A stretch of DNA of 64,000 bases, taken from positions 44,438 to 108,437 of the forward strand of contig JAOMTQ010000003.1 of NCBI GenBank assembly GCA_028355955.1. The letters are read 5' to 3'. A program made the position numbers and the translations under genes. The DNA comes from Methylophilaceae bacterium. Its GTDB lineage: Bacteria > Pseudomonadota > Gammaproteobacteria > Burkholderiales > Methylophilaceae. The notes under the pieces were generated by a model. The model was given only the letters and a program-made list of their open reading frames with translations. It was not told where the DNA came from and did not search any database. This document shows positions 9,818-20,275 of this stretch, piece after piece; position 1 is the first letter of the stretch; each line of letters begins with the position of its first letter.

Positions 9818-10312
9818 TTAGCTTTCTAATTTCATATTCAAAACTTTTTGCTCTTGAGTCTTTGTAAACTTTTTAAGCTTATTTCTTAAGTCGTCATTCT
9901 TTTCCGCTAGTAATCTCACTACAAAAAGAGCGGCATTAAAAGCTCCTGCCTCCCCAATTGCAAATGTTGCTACAGGAACCCCTTTTGGCATTTGCACAAT
10001 TGAGAGTAATGAATCCTTACCCTCCAAATAAGTTGTTTTTACAGGCACTCCTAATACAGGAAGATTTGTTTTTGAGGCGATCATTCCTGGTAAATGTGCA
10101 GCACCACCTGCTCCTGCAATAATAACTTTAAAGCCATTTGCTTCTGCCTCATTTGCAAATGAATACATCAGATCAGGGGTTCTATGAGCGGAAACAACCT
10201 CAGCTTTATAGTTTATTCCGAAATCATCTAAGATTGTTGCAGCATGTTTCATCGTGGGCCAGTCGCTTTCTGATCCCATTACAATGGCAACAACTATTTT
10301 TTCTTTATTCAT
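9818..10312 (-). CDS. purE: N5-carboxyaminoimidazole ribonucleotide mutase
   Basis: Class I PurE, which rearranges N5-CAIR to CAIR in purine synthesis. The diagnostic [13 protein letters not shown] motif is near residue 12, and SAHRTPD (with the catalytic histidine) is near 42. The [10 protein letters not shown] motif is near residue 68. The protein has 164 residues, the usual size for an octameric class I enzyme. It is upstream of purK and probably forms a two-gene operon, 17 bases downstream of proB on the same strand. Confidence 0.96.
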   Translation of the reverse strand: MNKEKIVVAIVMGSESDWPTMKHAATILDDFGINYKAEVVSAHRTPDLMYSFANEAEANGFKVIIAGAGGAAHLPGMIASKTNLPVLGVPVKTTYLEGKDSLLSIVQMPKGVPVATFAIGEAGAFNAALFVVRLLAEKNDDLRNKLKKFTKTQEQKVLNMKLES

Positions 10313-10329
10313 TTATCCCCCTTAAAACA

Positions 10330-11448
10330 TTAAAGAACTACGAGATTATCTCTATGAATGACATTCACTTCATTCATAAAACCTAAAATAGATTCAATTT
10401 CATCACTTGAAACACCACAAATCTTTTTTGAATCAATTGAATTATAGTTAACAAGTCCTTTCGCTATCTCGATCCCCTTACTATCGACACAAGACACAAC
10501 CTCACCTCGATCAAACTCTCCCTCCACCTCCAATATACCAATGGATAGTAAGCTTTTGCCCTTATCTAATATTGCTATTGATGCACCTTCGTCCAGGATC
10601 AATCTTCCACAACTCCTTAAGTTATCTGCAAGCCATTTTTTCTTTGCTATTTTTTTCTCAAGTCTCGACTCTAAAAAAGTACCGACAGACTGATTATTGA
10701 ATAACTTAAAAAATGTTTCATCAATCTTCCCATTTGCAATGATCGTATGTGTACCACTTAAAGATGCTCTTCTTGCAGCTTCAATTTTTGTCACCATACC
10801 TCCTGTACCATATGTTGAAGAGGTTTTTTTTGCTAATAAATCCAGTGTCTTGTCATCAGTAAAAGCTTTTTCAATGAGAGAGGCATTTATATCAACGGCT
10901 GGGTCATCAGAAAATAGACCTTCTTGGTCGGTAAACAAAACCAAGTAGTCTGCTTCAATTAAATTAGCTACCATCGCCGCAAGGTTATCATTATCACCAA
11001 ATTGTATCTCCTCAGTTGAAACCGTATCATTCTCATTGATAATTGGAACTATACCGCTAGTGATTAAGTTATTAATTGTTGATCTAGCATTTAAATACCT
11101 TTTTCTATCACTCAAATCTTCATGGGTTAGTAAAACTTGGGCTGCAATTTTATTATTTTGCGTAAATACATCTTTATATACTTGCGCCAAATCCATTTGT
11201 CCTATAGCTGCTGCTGCTTGAAGTTCACTCAAAATATTAGGCTTCGCATTAATATTAAGTTTTTTTAGGCCCGCAAAAATTGCTCCACTAGAAACAATTA
11301 CCACCCCGATTCCATTATCTAACCACGAAGAAACTTCATAAGATAATTTATCTAAAAATTCTTTATCAAATCCATCATTATTGGTAATTGTACTTGTACC
11401 AACCTTGATTACGATTTTTTTTGAGTCAGAGAATTTAAGCTTTTTCAT
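10330..11448 (-). CDS. proB: Glutamate 5-kinase with PUA domain
   Basis: First enzyme of proline biosynthesis, phosphorylating glutamate. The amino-acid-kinase domain occupies about residues 1-260, with VIKVGTSTITN near 12, a VSSGAIFAGL segment near 52, and the NENDTVSTEE/FGDNDNLAAMVA site near 138-155. A PUA domain follows (~residues 278-365), as in most proteobacterial ProB. The protein has 372 residues. It lies 4 bases downstream of obgE; the obgE-proB order is common in Betaproteobacteria. proA is not in the window. Confidence 0.96.
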   Translation of the reverse strand: MKKLKFSDSKKIVIKVGTSTITNNDGFDKEFLDKLSYEVSSWLDNGIGVVIVSSGAIFAGLKKLNINAKPNILSELQAAAAIGQMDLAQVYKDVFTQNNKIAAQVLLTHEDLSDRKRYLNARSTINNLITSGIVPIINENDTVSTEEIQFGDNDNLAAMVANLIEADYLVLFTDQEGLFSDDPAVDINASLIEKAFTDDKTLDLLAKKTSSTYGTGGMVTKIEAARRASLSGTHTIIANGKIDETFFKLFNNQSVGTFLESRLEKKIAKKKWLADNLRSCGRLILDEGASIAILDKGKSLLSIGILEVEGEFDRGEVVSCVDSKGIEIAKGLVNYNSIDSKKICGVSSDEIESILGFMNEVNVIHRDNLVVL

Positions 11449-11452
11449 AATT

Positions 11453-12500
<1,048 letters not shown>

Positions 12501-12521
12501 AATTTAAAAATTATTTAACTT

Positions 12522-12779
12522 TTAAGAAGGTGAAACGTGAACCAACCTTCTCTTTAAAGCACCTTTAGTTGTAAAGCTGACTTTTCCAGCTACTTTTGCA
12601 AATAAGGTATGATCTTTACCAAGCCCAACGTTTTCTCCCGGGTGCATTTTTGTACCTCGTTGCCTTAGAATTATTCCTCCAGCTTTTACAAACTGATCGC
12701 CAAATACTTTTAGACCTAATCTTTTAGACTCAGAATCTCTTCCGTTTCTTGAACTACCGCCTGCTTTTTTATGTGCCAT
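12522..12779 (-). CDS. rpmA: 50S ribosomal protein L27
   Basis: Large-subunit ribosomal protein near the peptidyl-transferase centre. The N-terminus [22 protein letters not shown] is the uncleaved proteobacterial form with the flexible tail that reaches tRNA. The [13 protein letters not shown] motif lies near residue 37. It has 85 residues, as expected. It is 12 bases downstream of rplU in the invariant rplU-rpmA pair. Confidence 0.98.
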   Translation of the reverse strand: MAHKKAGGSSRNGRDSESKRLGLKVFGDQFVKAGGIILRQRGTKMHPGENVGLGKDHTLFAKVAGKVSFTTKGALKRRLVHVSPS

Positions 12780-12791
12780 TTATAAAAATCC

Positions 12792-13106
12792 TTATTTTAC
12801 TATTATTTTATCAATCTTAATCTCTGTAAAGCTCTGTCTGTGGCCTTGAGATTTTTTATAATGCTTTCTTCTATTCATCTTAAATATTTTGACTTTATCA
12901 CCTCTACCATGAGATACAACTGTTGTATTAACAACTGCACCTTTTACTAAAGGGGTCCCTATAGTGACTTTTTCTCCGTCTATAACAGACAAAACATTAT
13001 CTATACTGTATGGCTTCCCAACTTCAGCACTTAATTTCTCAACCTTCAGAAGTTGTCCTTCTGTAACTTTAAATTGTTTACCACCTGTCTTGATTAATGC
13101 GTACAT
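12792..13106 (-). CDS. rplU: 50S ribosomal protein L21
   Basis: Large-subunit ribosomal protein binding 23S rRNA. The ORF track begins upstream at 13169, but the canonical N-terminus [11 protein letters not shown] starts at ATG 13106 and is preceded by an AAAGGT ribosome site. This gives 104 residues, the normal length. The C-terminal [13 protein letters not shown] motif is intact. It is transcribed divergently from ispB, with a strong promoter in the gap. Confidence 0.97.
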   Translation of the reverse strand: MYALIKTGGKQFKVTEGQLLKVEKLSAEVGKPYSIDNVLSVIDGEKVTIGTPLVKGAVVNTTVVSHGRGDKVKIFKMNRRKHYKKSQGHRQSFTEIKIDKIIVK

Positions 13107-13140
13107 CAGAACGACCTTTATATCTTTAATTAGATTCGCG

Positions 13141-13169
13141 ATTATACTGAAAAAATAATAATTTATCAA
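13141..13169 (-). promoter_or_regulatory. Sigma70-type promoter for rplU-rpmA
   Basis: On the minus strand there is TTGATA, a 17-base spacer, then TATAAT, ending 34 bases before the rplU ATG. Five of six -35 positions and all -10 positions match the consensus. It overlaps the ORF-track start of ispB, which supports a later ispB start. Confidence 0.75.
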
Positions 13170-13285
13170 TGAATAGCATTGGCCTGATCAAATTTTTAAC
13201 ATCAAATATGTTGACTGATTTTATCTGCTCATTTTTTTTACGTATGTTAGAATTTGTGCATATTCAGAAGACTACTAAGAACATA

Positions 13286-14254
13286 GTGAATCTCAAAGAA
13301 ATCACAAAACCTATTCATGGTGACCTTAATTGCGTTGATAAAGTAATTAAAAGTCATTTAAGCTCAGATATACCGGTAATTAATCAAATATCAACCTATA
13401 TTTTGAATAGTGGAGGGAAGAAAATGCGCCCCATTTTCCACTTATTACTAGCTGGTCTAGATGGTGAAATAACTGAATCTAACCATGACGTAGCTTCCAT
13501 AATAGAATTTATTCATACAGCTACCTTGCTTCATGATGATGTTGTTGATCAATCAACAAAAAGAAGAAATATTCAAACTGCTAATGCAGTTTTTGGTAAT
13601 TCAGCAAGTATCTTGGTTGGAGATTTTTTGTACTCTCGTTCATTTCAAATGATGGTCAAAATCGATAACATGAATGTAATGAAGGTTCTTGCAGATGCTA
13701 CGAATAAAATTTCAGAAGGTGAAGTTCTACAGTTAATAAATAGTCATAATCCCCAAATCAATGAATCACAATATTTTGAAGTTATTGAGTTTAAAACTGC
13801 AAAACTATTTGAGGCTTGCGGAAAAATTGCAGCAATTATTAATAAAAAAGATCAAAACCAAGTTGAGCTTTACTCAACAATAGGTAAGCACTTCGGTATC
13901 ATTTTTCAATTAGCTGATGATATTCTTGATTATTCTGGTAATTCAAATGAGATTGGAAAGAATATAGGTGATGATCTCAGAGAAGGAAAAGTAACCCTTC
14001 CCTTGATCCTCACAATAAAAATGTCGAATAGTAAAGATAGAGGAATTCTTACTAATGCTATTAAAACAGGTGACATTAATTATTTACCAAGCATAGTTTC
14101 GCTAATTAAAAAAAGTGGTGCAATTGATGAAATTAAAGAAATTGCAAACCAGCACCTTAATAAAATTGAAACACTTCTTGATGGAAATCATAATAAGAAA
14201 TACCAAGATAGCCTATTAAAGCTTGCTAGATTCTCTTTATTAAGGTCAGTTTAA
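13286..14254 (+). CDS. ispB: Trans-polyprenyl (octaprenyl-type) diphosphate synthase
   Basis: Elongates farnesyl diphosphate to the long prenyl tail of ubiquinone. Both aspartate-rich motifs are present: LLHDDVVDQ and LADDILDY. The basic NSGGKKMRP motif is near the N-terminus. The ORF track opens at 13169, but those residues overlap the rplU promoter and do not resemble the family. GTG 13286 gives 322 residues, close to the 323 of E. coli IspB; ATG 13244 is an alternative. Chain length cannot be read from the sequence. In Betaproteobacteria ispB is usually followed by pil genes, which are absent here. Confidence 0.9.
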   Translation: MNLKEITKPIHGDLNCVDKVIKSHLSSDIPVINQISTYILNSGGKKMRPIFHLLLAGLDGEITESNHDVASIIEFIHTATLLHDDVVDQSTKRRNIQTANAVFGNSASILVGDFLYSRSFQMMVKIDNMNVMKVLADATNKISEGEVLQLINSHNPQINESQYFEVIEFKTAKLFEACGKIAAIINKKDQNQVELYSTIGKHFGIIFQLADDILDYSGNSNEIGKNIGDDLREGKVTLPLILTIKMSNSKDRGILTNAIKTGDINYLPSIVSLIKKSGAIDEIKEIANQHLNKIETLLDGNHNKKYQDSLLKLARFSLLRSV

Positions 14255-14261
14255 AATTTAA

Positions 14262-14603
14262 TCAGTGGAGAGAAATTTTTTTACCATCATCAATATTGTA
14301 ATAACTTAGTTTAGCAATTGGATTTCTTTTTTCAATTAGGTCGCCATCAAAAACTGACTTATCGTCTATAAAAACGACTGCATGACCAGAGTGATATAAT
14401 GTTATTTCTGCATTTTGTTTTTTAAACCTCAGATGATAAGAGACATAATGTTCATTCTCAGATTCTGACCATATTTCCCAGCCATTTCCACCAGTCAGTT
14501 GCTCAAGCCACTTGCCAAGATCTAACTCCACTTTGCAAACAACTGCGTCAAATAAAAGCAAATTATCATTACCAAACTTATTATTTTTTACATTATCTTT
14601 CAT
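14262..14603 (-). CDS. Hypothetical 113-residue protein
   Basis: I do not recognise this family. It is a small soluble protein with no signal peptide or membrane segment. Tryptophans cluster in GKWLEQLTGGNGWEIW, and several beta-strand-like stretches follow (HYVSYHLRF, AEITLYHSGHAVVFID). It sits between ispB and coaE on the opposite strand, at the place where the pilus assembly genes pilB, pilC and pilD are often found in Betaproteobacteria. Codon use and AT content look like the neighbours, so it is probably a genuine resident gene. It converges on ispB with a 7-base gap. Confidence 0.6.
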   Translation of the reverse strand: MKDNVKNNKFGNDNLLLFDAVVCKVELDLGKWLEQLTGGNGWEIWSESENEHYVSYHLRFKKQNAEITLYHSGHAVVFIDDKSVFDGDLIEKRNPIAKLSYYNIDDGKKISLH

Positions 14604-14677
14604 ATCTATTGTTATAAGTTATCATATAATTAGTATCATTAATATGGGGATGGTTTAATAAATATCAAAGGTTAACT

Positions 14678-15277
14678 ATGTTTATTATTGGATTAACTGG
14701 TGGCATAAGCTCAGGAAAAAGTACTGCAGCTAAAATACTAAAAGAATTGGGATTAAAAATTATTGACCTTGATCAAATCACCCATGACATTATGAAGATA
14801 GGAGAGCTTGGTTACATAGAAATTAAAAAAGAATTTGGTGAAAAATATATAGATACGAAAAATGCCATAGATAGAAAGCTTCTTCGAGATGAAATATTCT
14901 CATCATTAGATTTAAAAAAAAGAATTGAATCAATTTTACATCCAATTATTTTTGAAACATGTAATGAGCAATTAAATAAATTAAAGCATGAAAAATATTT
15001 AGTATTAGTTATTCCATTGCTCTTTGAAACAAAGAATTACATAAGTCTTATTGATGAGTCATTATTGATTGATTGTGATCTTAAAACTCAGATTGAACGA
15101 GTAATCAATAGAGATGGCGTTTCAGAACAATTGGCCAGTAGGATTATTAAAAACCAAATGAGTAGAGATGAGAAAGTATTGTTAGCAGATAAAGTAATTT
15201 TAAATGATGGAAATATTAACTACCTTAAAGCACAATTAGAAAGTTATTATAAAAATTTACTGAAGGATAAAAAATAA
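14678..15277 (+). CDS. coaE: Dephospho-CoA kinase
   Basis: Last step of coenzyme A synthesis, phosphorylating the 3'-hydroxyl of dephospho-CoA. The P-loop GLTGGISSGKST is at residues ~5-16, followed by the DLDQITHDI motif and the lid region around NRDGVSEQLASRI. At 199 residues it has normal size. Its stop overlaps the zapD start by one base (TAATG), so the two are translationally coupled in the conserved coaE-zapD-yacG cluster. Confidence 0.96.
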   Translation: MFIIGLTGGISSGKSTAAKILKELGLKIIDLDQITHDIMKIGELGYIEIKKEFGEKYIDTKNAIDRKLLRDEIFSSLDLKKRIESILHPIIFETCNEQLNKLKHEKYLVLVIPLLFETKNYISLIDESLLIDCDLKTQIERVINRDGVSEQLASRIIKNQMSRDEKVLLADKVILNDGNINYLKAQLESYYKNLLKDKK

Positions 15278-16020
15278 TGCACAAATTTGAATTACCCCTT
15301 AATGAAAGAACACGAAGACTTATGTCTATTGAGAATATTTTTATAAGACTTAATAATCAAATCGATTCTTGCCTAACAGATTTTTCAGAAATTGGATGCT
15401 TTGAATCATATTTCAATATGCGTGGGACAGCCTCAAGAGCGGATATTAAAATAGAAATTACACAAGAACTTGAAAAGCTCCTCCTTAAAAAAAAACAGTT
15501 ACCCAAAACAAAAAAAAATTTAAATCAAATTAAAATATTAATAGATTCAAAAAAAAAATTGGATAAAGTAGATTTACCTCAAGGAAATTTTTTTAGTAAT
15601 GATAAGTTTTTACAAGAAATCAAGACCTCTTCATTAAGTCCGACGGGCATTGTGAGTAGCGACCTTCCTCAACTGCAACTCTGGTTGAAGCAATTAAGTC
15701 CTAAAAACAAAAAACAATATTTTTTAAGTAAAATAGAACCTTATATGCCTATATTTCAAAGCATCGAAATTTATTTAAATACTTTGAGAGATTCAATAAG
15801 ATTCGAGTCAATAGATACTAGTGATAATGGCCTAGTAAGCTATCAACTAGACGGTTCCTCTAGACATGACCTAGTTCAGTTACAAACCCCAAAAAAATTG
15901 AATTTATATCCTAATTTAACATCAAATAAATACGCAATAAATTTACAATTCTCAGCACTCACGAAAAATGTAAATTATGCGAAAAAAATAAAATTTAAGA
16001 TAGGTGTAAGTGAACTGTAA
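15277..16020 (+). CDS. zapD: Cell division protein ZapD
   Basis: FtsZ-bundling protein of the YacF/ZapD family, acting at the cytokinetic ring. It has 247 residues, as in E. coli. The start FELPLNERTRRLMSIEN and the FFEIG-like GCFESYF segment are typical; the C-terminal half holds SLSPTGIVSSDLPQLQLWL. It overlaps coaE by one base and precedes yacG by 6 bases. The neighbourhood is the standard coaE-zapD-yacG order, which makes the call secure. Confidence 0.93.
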   Translation: MHKFELPLNERTRRLMSIENIFIRLNNQIDSCLTDFSEIGCFESYFNMRGTASRADIKIEITQELEKLLLKKKQLPKTKKNLNQIKILIDSKKKLDKVDLPQGNFFSNDKFLQEIKTSSLSPTGIVSSDLPQLQLWLKQLSPKNKKQYFLSKIEPYMPIFQSIEIYLNTLRDSIRFESIDTSDNGLVSYQLDGSSRHDLVQLQTPKKLNLYPNLTSNKYAINLQFSALTKNVNYAKKIKFKIGVSEL

Positions 16021-16026
16021 TTACTT

Positions 16027-16197
16027 ATGAAAAAAATTTGTCCAACATGCTCAAAAATTTTTAACTACATTCAAAATAATCCAAGTAATCCATTCTGCTC
16101 TGAAAGATGTAAGCTGCTAGATCTTGGTGCCTGGGCTTCAGAAAAATTTATAATAAAAGGAAAAGAAAATGATACGACATCTGAAAATGAAACTTAG
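16027..16197 (+). CDS. yacG: DNA gyrase inhibitor YacG, zinc-binding
   Basis: This 56-residue gene is too short for the ORF track. Translation begins [12 protein letters not shown] and contains CPTC near residue 5 and CSERC at 24-28, the four-cysteine zinc site of the YacG family. An [13 protein letters not shown] segment follows, which is the most conserved part of the family. YacG of E. coli binds GyrB and inhibits gyrase. It is the third gene of coaE-zapD-yacG. Its last 29 bases overlap the start of the PCuAC gene in another frame. Confidence 0.95.
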   Translation: MKKICPTCSKIFNYIQNNPSNPFCSERCKLLDLGAWASEKFIIKGKENDTTSENET

Positions 16198-16603
16198 TTT
16201 TCTTACATTAATTTTAATTTCATCAATTGTTTTTGCTACAGATGAAATCACAATTTCAAAGGCATTTATAAAAATGCCAAGACCTGGAGTAGATGTTACG
16301 GCTGGTTTTGCAACAATTAAAGCTGATATAGATCTTAAAGTTATGAAAGTTTCTAATAAAAATTTCAAAAATATTGAATTACATTCAATGAAGATGACTT
16401 ATGGCGTAATGGAAATGCGAAAATTAGTTGAGCCAAAAATAGGTCCTAATTCGCCATTAGTTTTATCTCCAGGTAATGACCACTTGATGTTATTTGGTAT
16501 TAATGAAAAATTAAAATCTGGAGAAAATTTAGATTTAACTTTTGTTTTTAAGGATAGCAAAGACAATAAAATAACAAAAGTATTTAAATTCGTTGTTAAA
16601 TAA
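16169..16603 (+). CDS. Periplasmic copper chaperone PCu(A)C family protein
   Basis: Exported copper chaperone of the PCuAC (DUF461) family, which delivers copper to the CuA site of cytochrome oxidase in several bacteria. A signal peptide ([17 protein letters not shown]) precedes the mature part. The copper-site pattern is present as [14 protein letters not shown] followed by DHLMLF, supplying His and Met ligands. It has 144 residues. The start at 16169 has a GGAAAAG ribosome site; ATG 16187 is an alternative. It overlaps yacG by 29 bases. The aa3 oxidase locus elsewhere in the window is a plausible target. Confidence 0.88.
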   Translation: MIRHLKMKLSFLTLILISSIVFATDEITISKAFIKMPRPGVDVTAGFATIKADIDLKVMKVSNKNFKNIELHSMKMTYGVMEMRKLVEPKIGPNSPLVLSPGNDHLMLFGINEKLKSGENLDLTFVFKDSKDNKITKVFKFVVK

Positions 16604-16607
16604 GAAC

Positions 16608-17534
16608 CTATCTTGTCCATATTCCTCGCTGAGAGGCAATCCCTATTGCACCAAAATTAAAAGATGATGGAATATCATTATTCGTCATGCCACCGATTGA
16701 GTAAATTGGTATATTGGAATTATCAACTAATTTATTAAATTTTTTCCAACCGATAGGTTTAAGGTTAGCATGAGTGAGGGTTTCTTTAACTGATCCGAGA
16801 ACAGCAAAATCTGCATTTTTTTCTTCAGCTACCTCAAGATCTTTTGCCGAATGACATGAAACTCCTACCAGTAAATCTTTAGGAAAATATTTTAATTCGT
16901 AGAGTTGTTTTGAATTTAAGTGCACACCATCAAGTTGATATTTATAAGCCAAACTTATGTTCGAATTTATTATAATTCTTACATTGGTATGTTTAAGTAT
17001 TATTTTTATACGAGTGATTAAAGCTTCCAACTCAGTTGCTGTAAGATTTTTTTCTCTTATCTGTATAAGCCTTAGACCATCATCAACCTGTCTCTTAAGT
17101 GCTTGAAAAAAATTATCAGATGATGTTTCTTGAAAATCAGTGATTGCGTATATATCAGGTAAATCATTTTTTAAGGCATGCTGGATTACTTGGTTGGGGG
17201 GTAGAACTTTTGTTGCATTATATGTTTTAAAATCTACCCATTGCAACTTCTGGCCTTCCATACCCTCGACCATTCCAGTCCATGAGGTAATTAAGAAAAA
17301 ATATAAAATTGTTATTTTATTTTTTTCAATTACTCTTCTTGTTGTCCATTGTCTATATTTGTTGATGGTAACACCTAGCTCTTCATATATCTCTCTTTTA
17401 AGTGCTTCAGATGGATTCTCATTGGTCTCCAATTTGCCTCCAGGAAATTCCCACCAACCAGCCCAACTTTGAGAATCTAATCTTTTCCCTAATAAATATT
17501 TACCATCAGAATCCTTAAGAATTCCAACAGCCAC
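16608..17534 (-). CDS. Nudix hydrolase fused to a thiamine-phosphate-synthase-like domain
   Basis: A two-domain protein of 308 residues. Residues ~1-130 are a MutT-like Nudix domain with the complete Nudix box GKLETNENPSEALKREIYEE, so removal of oxidised nucleotides such as 8-oxo-dGTP is plausible. Residues ~135-308 resemble ThiE/TenI: IYAITD, LIQIREKNL, GVHLNSKQ, VGVSCHSAKDLEVAEE and AVLGSVKET. This fusion is known in Beta- and Gammaproteobacteria, but the role of the second half is unclear. It lies 16 bases downstream of argJ. No other thiamine gene is close. Confidence 0.9.
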   Translation of the reverse strand: MAVGILKDSDGKYLLGKRLDSQSWAGWWEFPGGKLETNENPSEALKREIYEELGVTINKYRQWTTRRVIEKNKITILYFFLITSWTGMVEGMEGQKLQWVDFKTYNATKVLPPNQVIQHALKNDLPDIYAITDFQETSSDNFFQALKRQVDDGLRLIQIREKNLTATELEALITRIKIILKHTNVRIIINSNISLAYKYQLDGVHLNSKQLYELKYFPKDLLVGVSCHSAKDLEVAEEKNADFAVLGSVKETLTHANLKPIGWKKFNKLVDNSNIPIYSIGGMTNNDIPSSFNFGAIGIASQRGIWTR

Positions 17535-17550
17535 ATGGATATTTTTAATG

Positions 17551-18774
17551 TTATGTTCTATATTCAGAATTAATTTCTATATACTTATGTGATAAATCAG
17601 TCGTCCATATCGTAGCTTCTTCTGTGCCTCTTCCAAGGCTTATATGAAGGTTTACCTCATCTTTTTTCATTTCTGATGTAATTTTTATTTCATCAAATGA
17701 ATTTGAAATAGCCCCTGCTTTGGCAAACAAAATTTCATTTATATAAATATCTATTTTATTTAAATCAAGATTATTGGTTTGACTATTACCAATAGCAGAT
17801 AGAACTCTTCCAAGATTGGCATCTGAGGCGAAAAAAGCTGTTTTTACTAAAGGTGAATTTGCTATAGCCATTCCAATCATCTTTGCCTCTTTATGACTTA
17901 ATGCTTTGGTTACAGATATTGTTAAAAATTTTGTTGCTCCCTCTCCATCCCTTATGATTGATTGGGCTAAAAAGGATGCCACATCAAAAATACCTGATTT
18001 AATTTTTTGATAATCCTCAGTATTTTTTTTCAATATAAAACCCTTATCTGAAGGTATGCCCATCAAAATAAATGAGTCATTTGTAGATGTATCGCCATCA
18101 ACGGAAATACAATTAAAACTTTTTTCACATACTTCAGAAATTAATTCTTTCAATAAATCATTTGGGATATTTATATCAACCGCTAGAAAAGCTAACATAG
18201 TTGCCATATTAGGATAGATCATGCCAGACCCCTTGCTTATTCCTGTAATGGTGACATCTATACCTTTCAAATTAATAATTTTTGAGTATGCTTTGGGGAT
18301 TGTATCTGTTGTCATAATTGATTCCGCAGCCTCTAACCAATTATTTTCATTTAAATCATTTAAAGCATTTGGGATTGCTTTATTAATTTTTTCGACTGGT
18401 AATTTTGACATGATGAGTCCTGTTGAGAACGGTAGGACTTGTTTTTCGTTTATATCAAGATGTTTTGCTAAGGATTTACAAACTGTCTTTGCATCATCCA
18501 TACCCTGTTGGCCCATTCCAGCATTTGCACAACCACTATTTATGATAAGTGCTCTAATATTATCTTCTTTCGCCAAATGATCTTGGGATATTAGAACTGG
18601 GGCTGCACAAAATTGATTTTGAGTAAATACACCAGCGACAGAACTATTTACTGGGAGTGAAATAACTAGTAAATCTGATGTGCCATCCTTGATACCAGCA
18701 TTAGCAACACCCAGTCTAAGCCCCTTAATATTATTAATATCTTTCTCTACAGTTTTTTTTAAATTAATAGCCAT
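17551..18774 (-). CDS. argJ: Bifunctional glutamate N-acetyltransferase/ornithine acetyltransferase
   Basis: Arginine biosynthesis enzyme that recycles the acetyl group from N-acetylornithine to glutamate. The precursor self-cleaves at the Ala-Thr bond in MATMLAFLAVD (near residue 190), whose threonine becomes the nucleophile; that motif is intact. The N-terminal LRLGVANAGIKDG and INSGCANAGMGQQG segments are typical. I place the start at ATG 18774, which overlaps the cysS stop (TAATG) and has a GGAG ribosome site; the track start at 18789 adds five residues. Length is about 407 residues. Confidence 0.95.
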   Translation of the reverse strand: MAINLKKTVEKDINNIKGLRLGVANAGIKDGTSDLLVISLPVNSSVAGVFTQNQFCAAPVLISQDHLAKEDNIRALIINSGCANAGMGQQGMDDAKTVCKSLAKHLDINEKQVLPFSTGLIMSKLPVEKINKAIPNALNDLNENNWLEAAESIMTTDTIPKAYSKIINLKGIDVTITGISKGSGMIYPNMATMLAFLAVDINIPNDLLKELISEVCEKSFNCISVDGDTSTNDSFILMGIPSDKGFILKKNTEDYQKIKSGIFDVASFLAQSIIRDGEGATKFLTISVTKALSHKEAKMIGMAIANSPLVKTAFFASDANLGRVLSAIGNSQTNNLDLNKIDIYINEILFAKAGAISNSFDEIKITSEMKKDEVNLHISLGRGTEEATIWTTDLSHKYIEINSEYRT

Positions 18775-20135
18775 TATTTTCTTCTCCATACAGTTCCTAA
18801 AGGAGTATCTTCAATTAAAATATTTTTTTCGAGTAAATCATTTCTTAGTTTATCTGCAGTGGAATAATCTTTTGAGGCTTTTGCTTCATCTCTCTGCTTT
18901 ATAATTTCTTCCACATCAATTTCTTCATCAAAGCTATCTTTTAAAAAAACTTCAGCATCATCATTTAAAACGCCAATTATATTTCCTAGTTTTACTAATA
19001 AATTGATATCTTCGATATTTTGATTTTTATTTATTTTTAAAGCCAGCTCAAACATTACTGCTATCGCAACTGGTGTATTAAAATCATCATTCAATGCTTT
19101 TTTAAATTCATTGGCATATTTTGAATCCCAATCAATCTTGTAATCTTTATTCACTTTTGAATTTCTAATACTTAAGTAAAGCTTTGTAATTGCCTGCTTT
19201 GATTCATCAAGATTTTTTTGAGAAAAATTTAAAGGGCTTCTGTAGTGAGCTTTTAAAATAAAAAATCTCACTACCTCTGCCTGATACTTTTCTAAAACAT
19301 TTCTAATAGTAAAAAAATTACCTAATGACTTTGACATTTTCTCATCATCTATCTTAACAAATCCATTATGAATCCAATAGTTGGCCATTTGACAGCTATT
19401 TACAGCTTCAGATTGTGCAATTTCGTTTTCATGATGAGGGAATTGCAGATCCTGCCCACCACCATGAATATCAAAGGTTTGACCTAAAAGATTATTACTC
19501 ATTGTTGAACACTCTATATGCCACCCAGGCCTTCCATCCCCCCATGGAGAATCCCACGATGGTTCATTTGGTTTGGCAGACTTCCATAAAACAAAATCAT
19601 TATTATCTTTTTTAAATTCATCCACTTCTACTCTAGAACCTGCTCTCAGGTCCTTAAGTGACTTTCCCGATAATTTTCCATAATCTTCAAATTTCGAAAC
19701 AGCATAAAAGACATCGTTATTTTCAGCTTTATAAGCGAAACCTTTGCTAATTAAATCCTCGATCATTTTTATCATTTCCTCTATATGATCTGTAGCTTTT
19801 GGTTCAAGTGTCGGGGGAATAATACCGAGTTGCTCAGCATCATGATCCATCTCTTTGATAAAGTTTTCTGTTATAACTTTATAGTCAACCTTCTCAATAA
19901 TTGCTTTTTTTATGATTTTGTCATCAATGTCTGTAATATTTCTGACATAGTTAACTTCATACCCGCTTTCTCTTAACCATCTTGTGATCATGTCAAAAAC
20001 AATTAAGACACGCGCATGACCAATATGGCATAAATCGTAAACAGTCATTCCACAGACATACATCTTGACTTTATTAGGCTCAATAGATTTAAAAATCTCT
20101 TTTTTATTATTTAAGGTATTGTAGATTGAAAGCAT
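18774..20135 (-). CDS. cysS: Cysteinyl-tRNA synthetase
   Basis: Class I synthetase charging tRNA-Cys. The 453-residue protein has YVCGMTVYDLCHIGHARV (zinc cysteine and HIGH motif) near residue 26, WHIECSTM with the second zinc ligand near 205, HHENEIAQSEA near 235, and KMSKSLGN near 265. All catalytic signatures are intact. It is upstream of argJ with a one-base overlap and divergent from the cyclophilin genes. Confidence 0.97.
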   Translation of the reverse strand: MLSIYNTLNNKKEIFKSIEPNKVKMYVCGMTVYDLCHIGHARVLIVFDMITRWLRESGYEVNYVRNITDIDDKIIKKAIIEKVDYKVITENFIKEMDHDAEQLGIIPPTLEPKATDHIEEMIKMIEDLISKGFAYKAENNDVFYAVSKFEDYGKLSGKSLKDLRAGSRVEVDEFKKDNNDFVLWKSAKPNEPSWDSPWGDGRPGWHIECSTMSNNLLGQTFDIHGGGQDLQFPHHENEIAQSEAVNSCQMANYWIHNGFVKIDDEKMSKSLGNFFTIRNVLEKYQAEVVRFFILKAHYRSPLNFSQKNLDESKQAITKLYLSIRNSKVNKDYKIDWDSKYANEFKKALNDDFNTPVAIAVMFELALKINKNQNIEDINLLVKLGNIIGVLNDDAEVFLKDSFDEEIDVEEIIKQRDEAKASKDYSTADKLRNDLLEKNILIEDTPLGTVWRRK

Positions 20136-20275
20136 AATAAATAAACTTTGAAGGGCTCTCCTTTATTGGTAAACGAAATTAATATATGATAGATTTCGCA
20201 TTAAATTATGCAAAAATTATACCATGCAGATTTTATGCTAATTACTTAACCTACAAATACAATTGGAGTTATATT

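Noticed and set aside
14262-14603. Toxin, antitoxin or phage-derived origin for the 113-residue ORF
   Set aside because: No partner gene, no repeats or att-like sites, and composition like its neighbours. I leave it as hypothetical.
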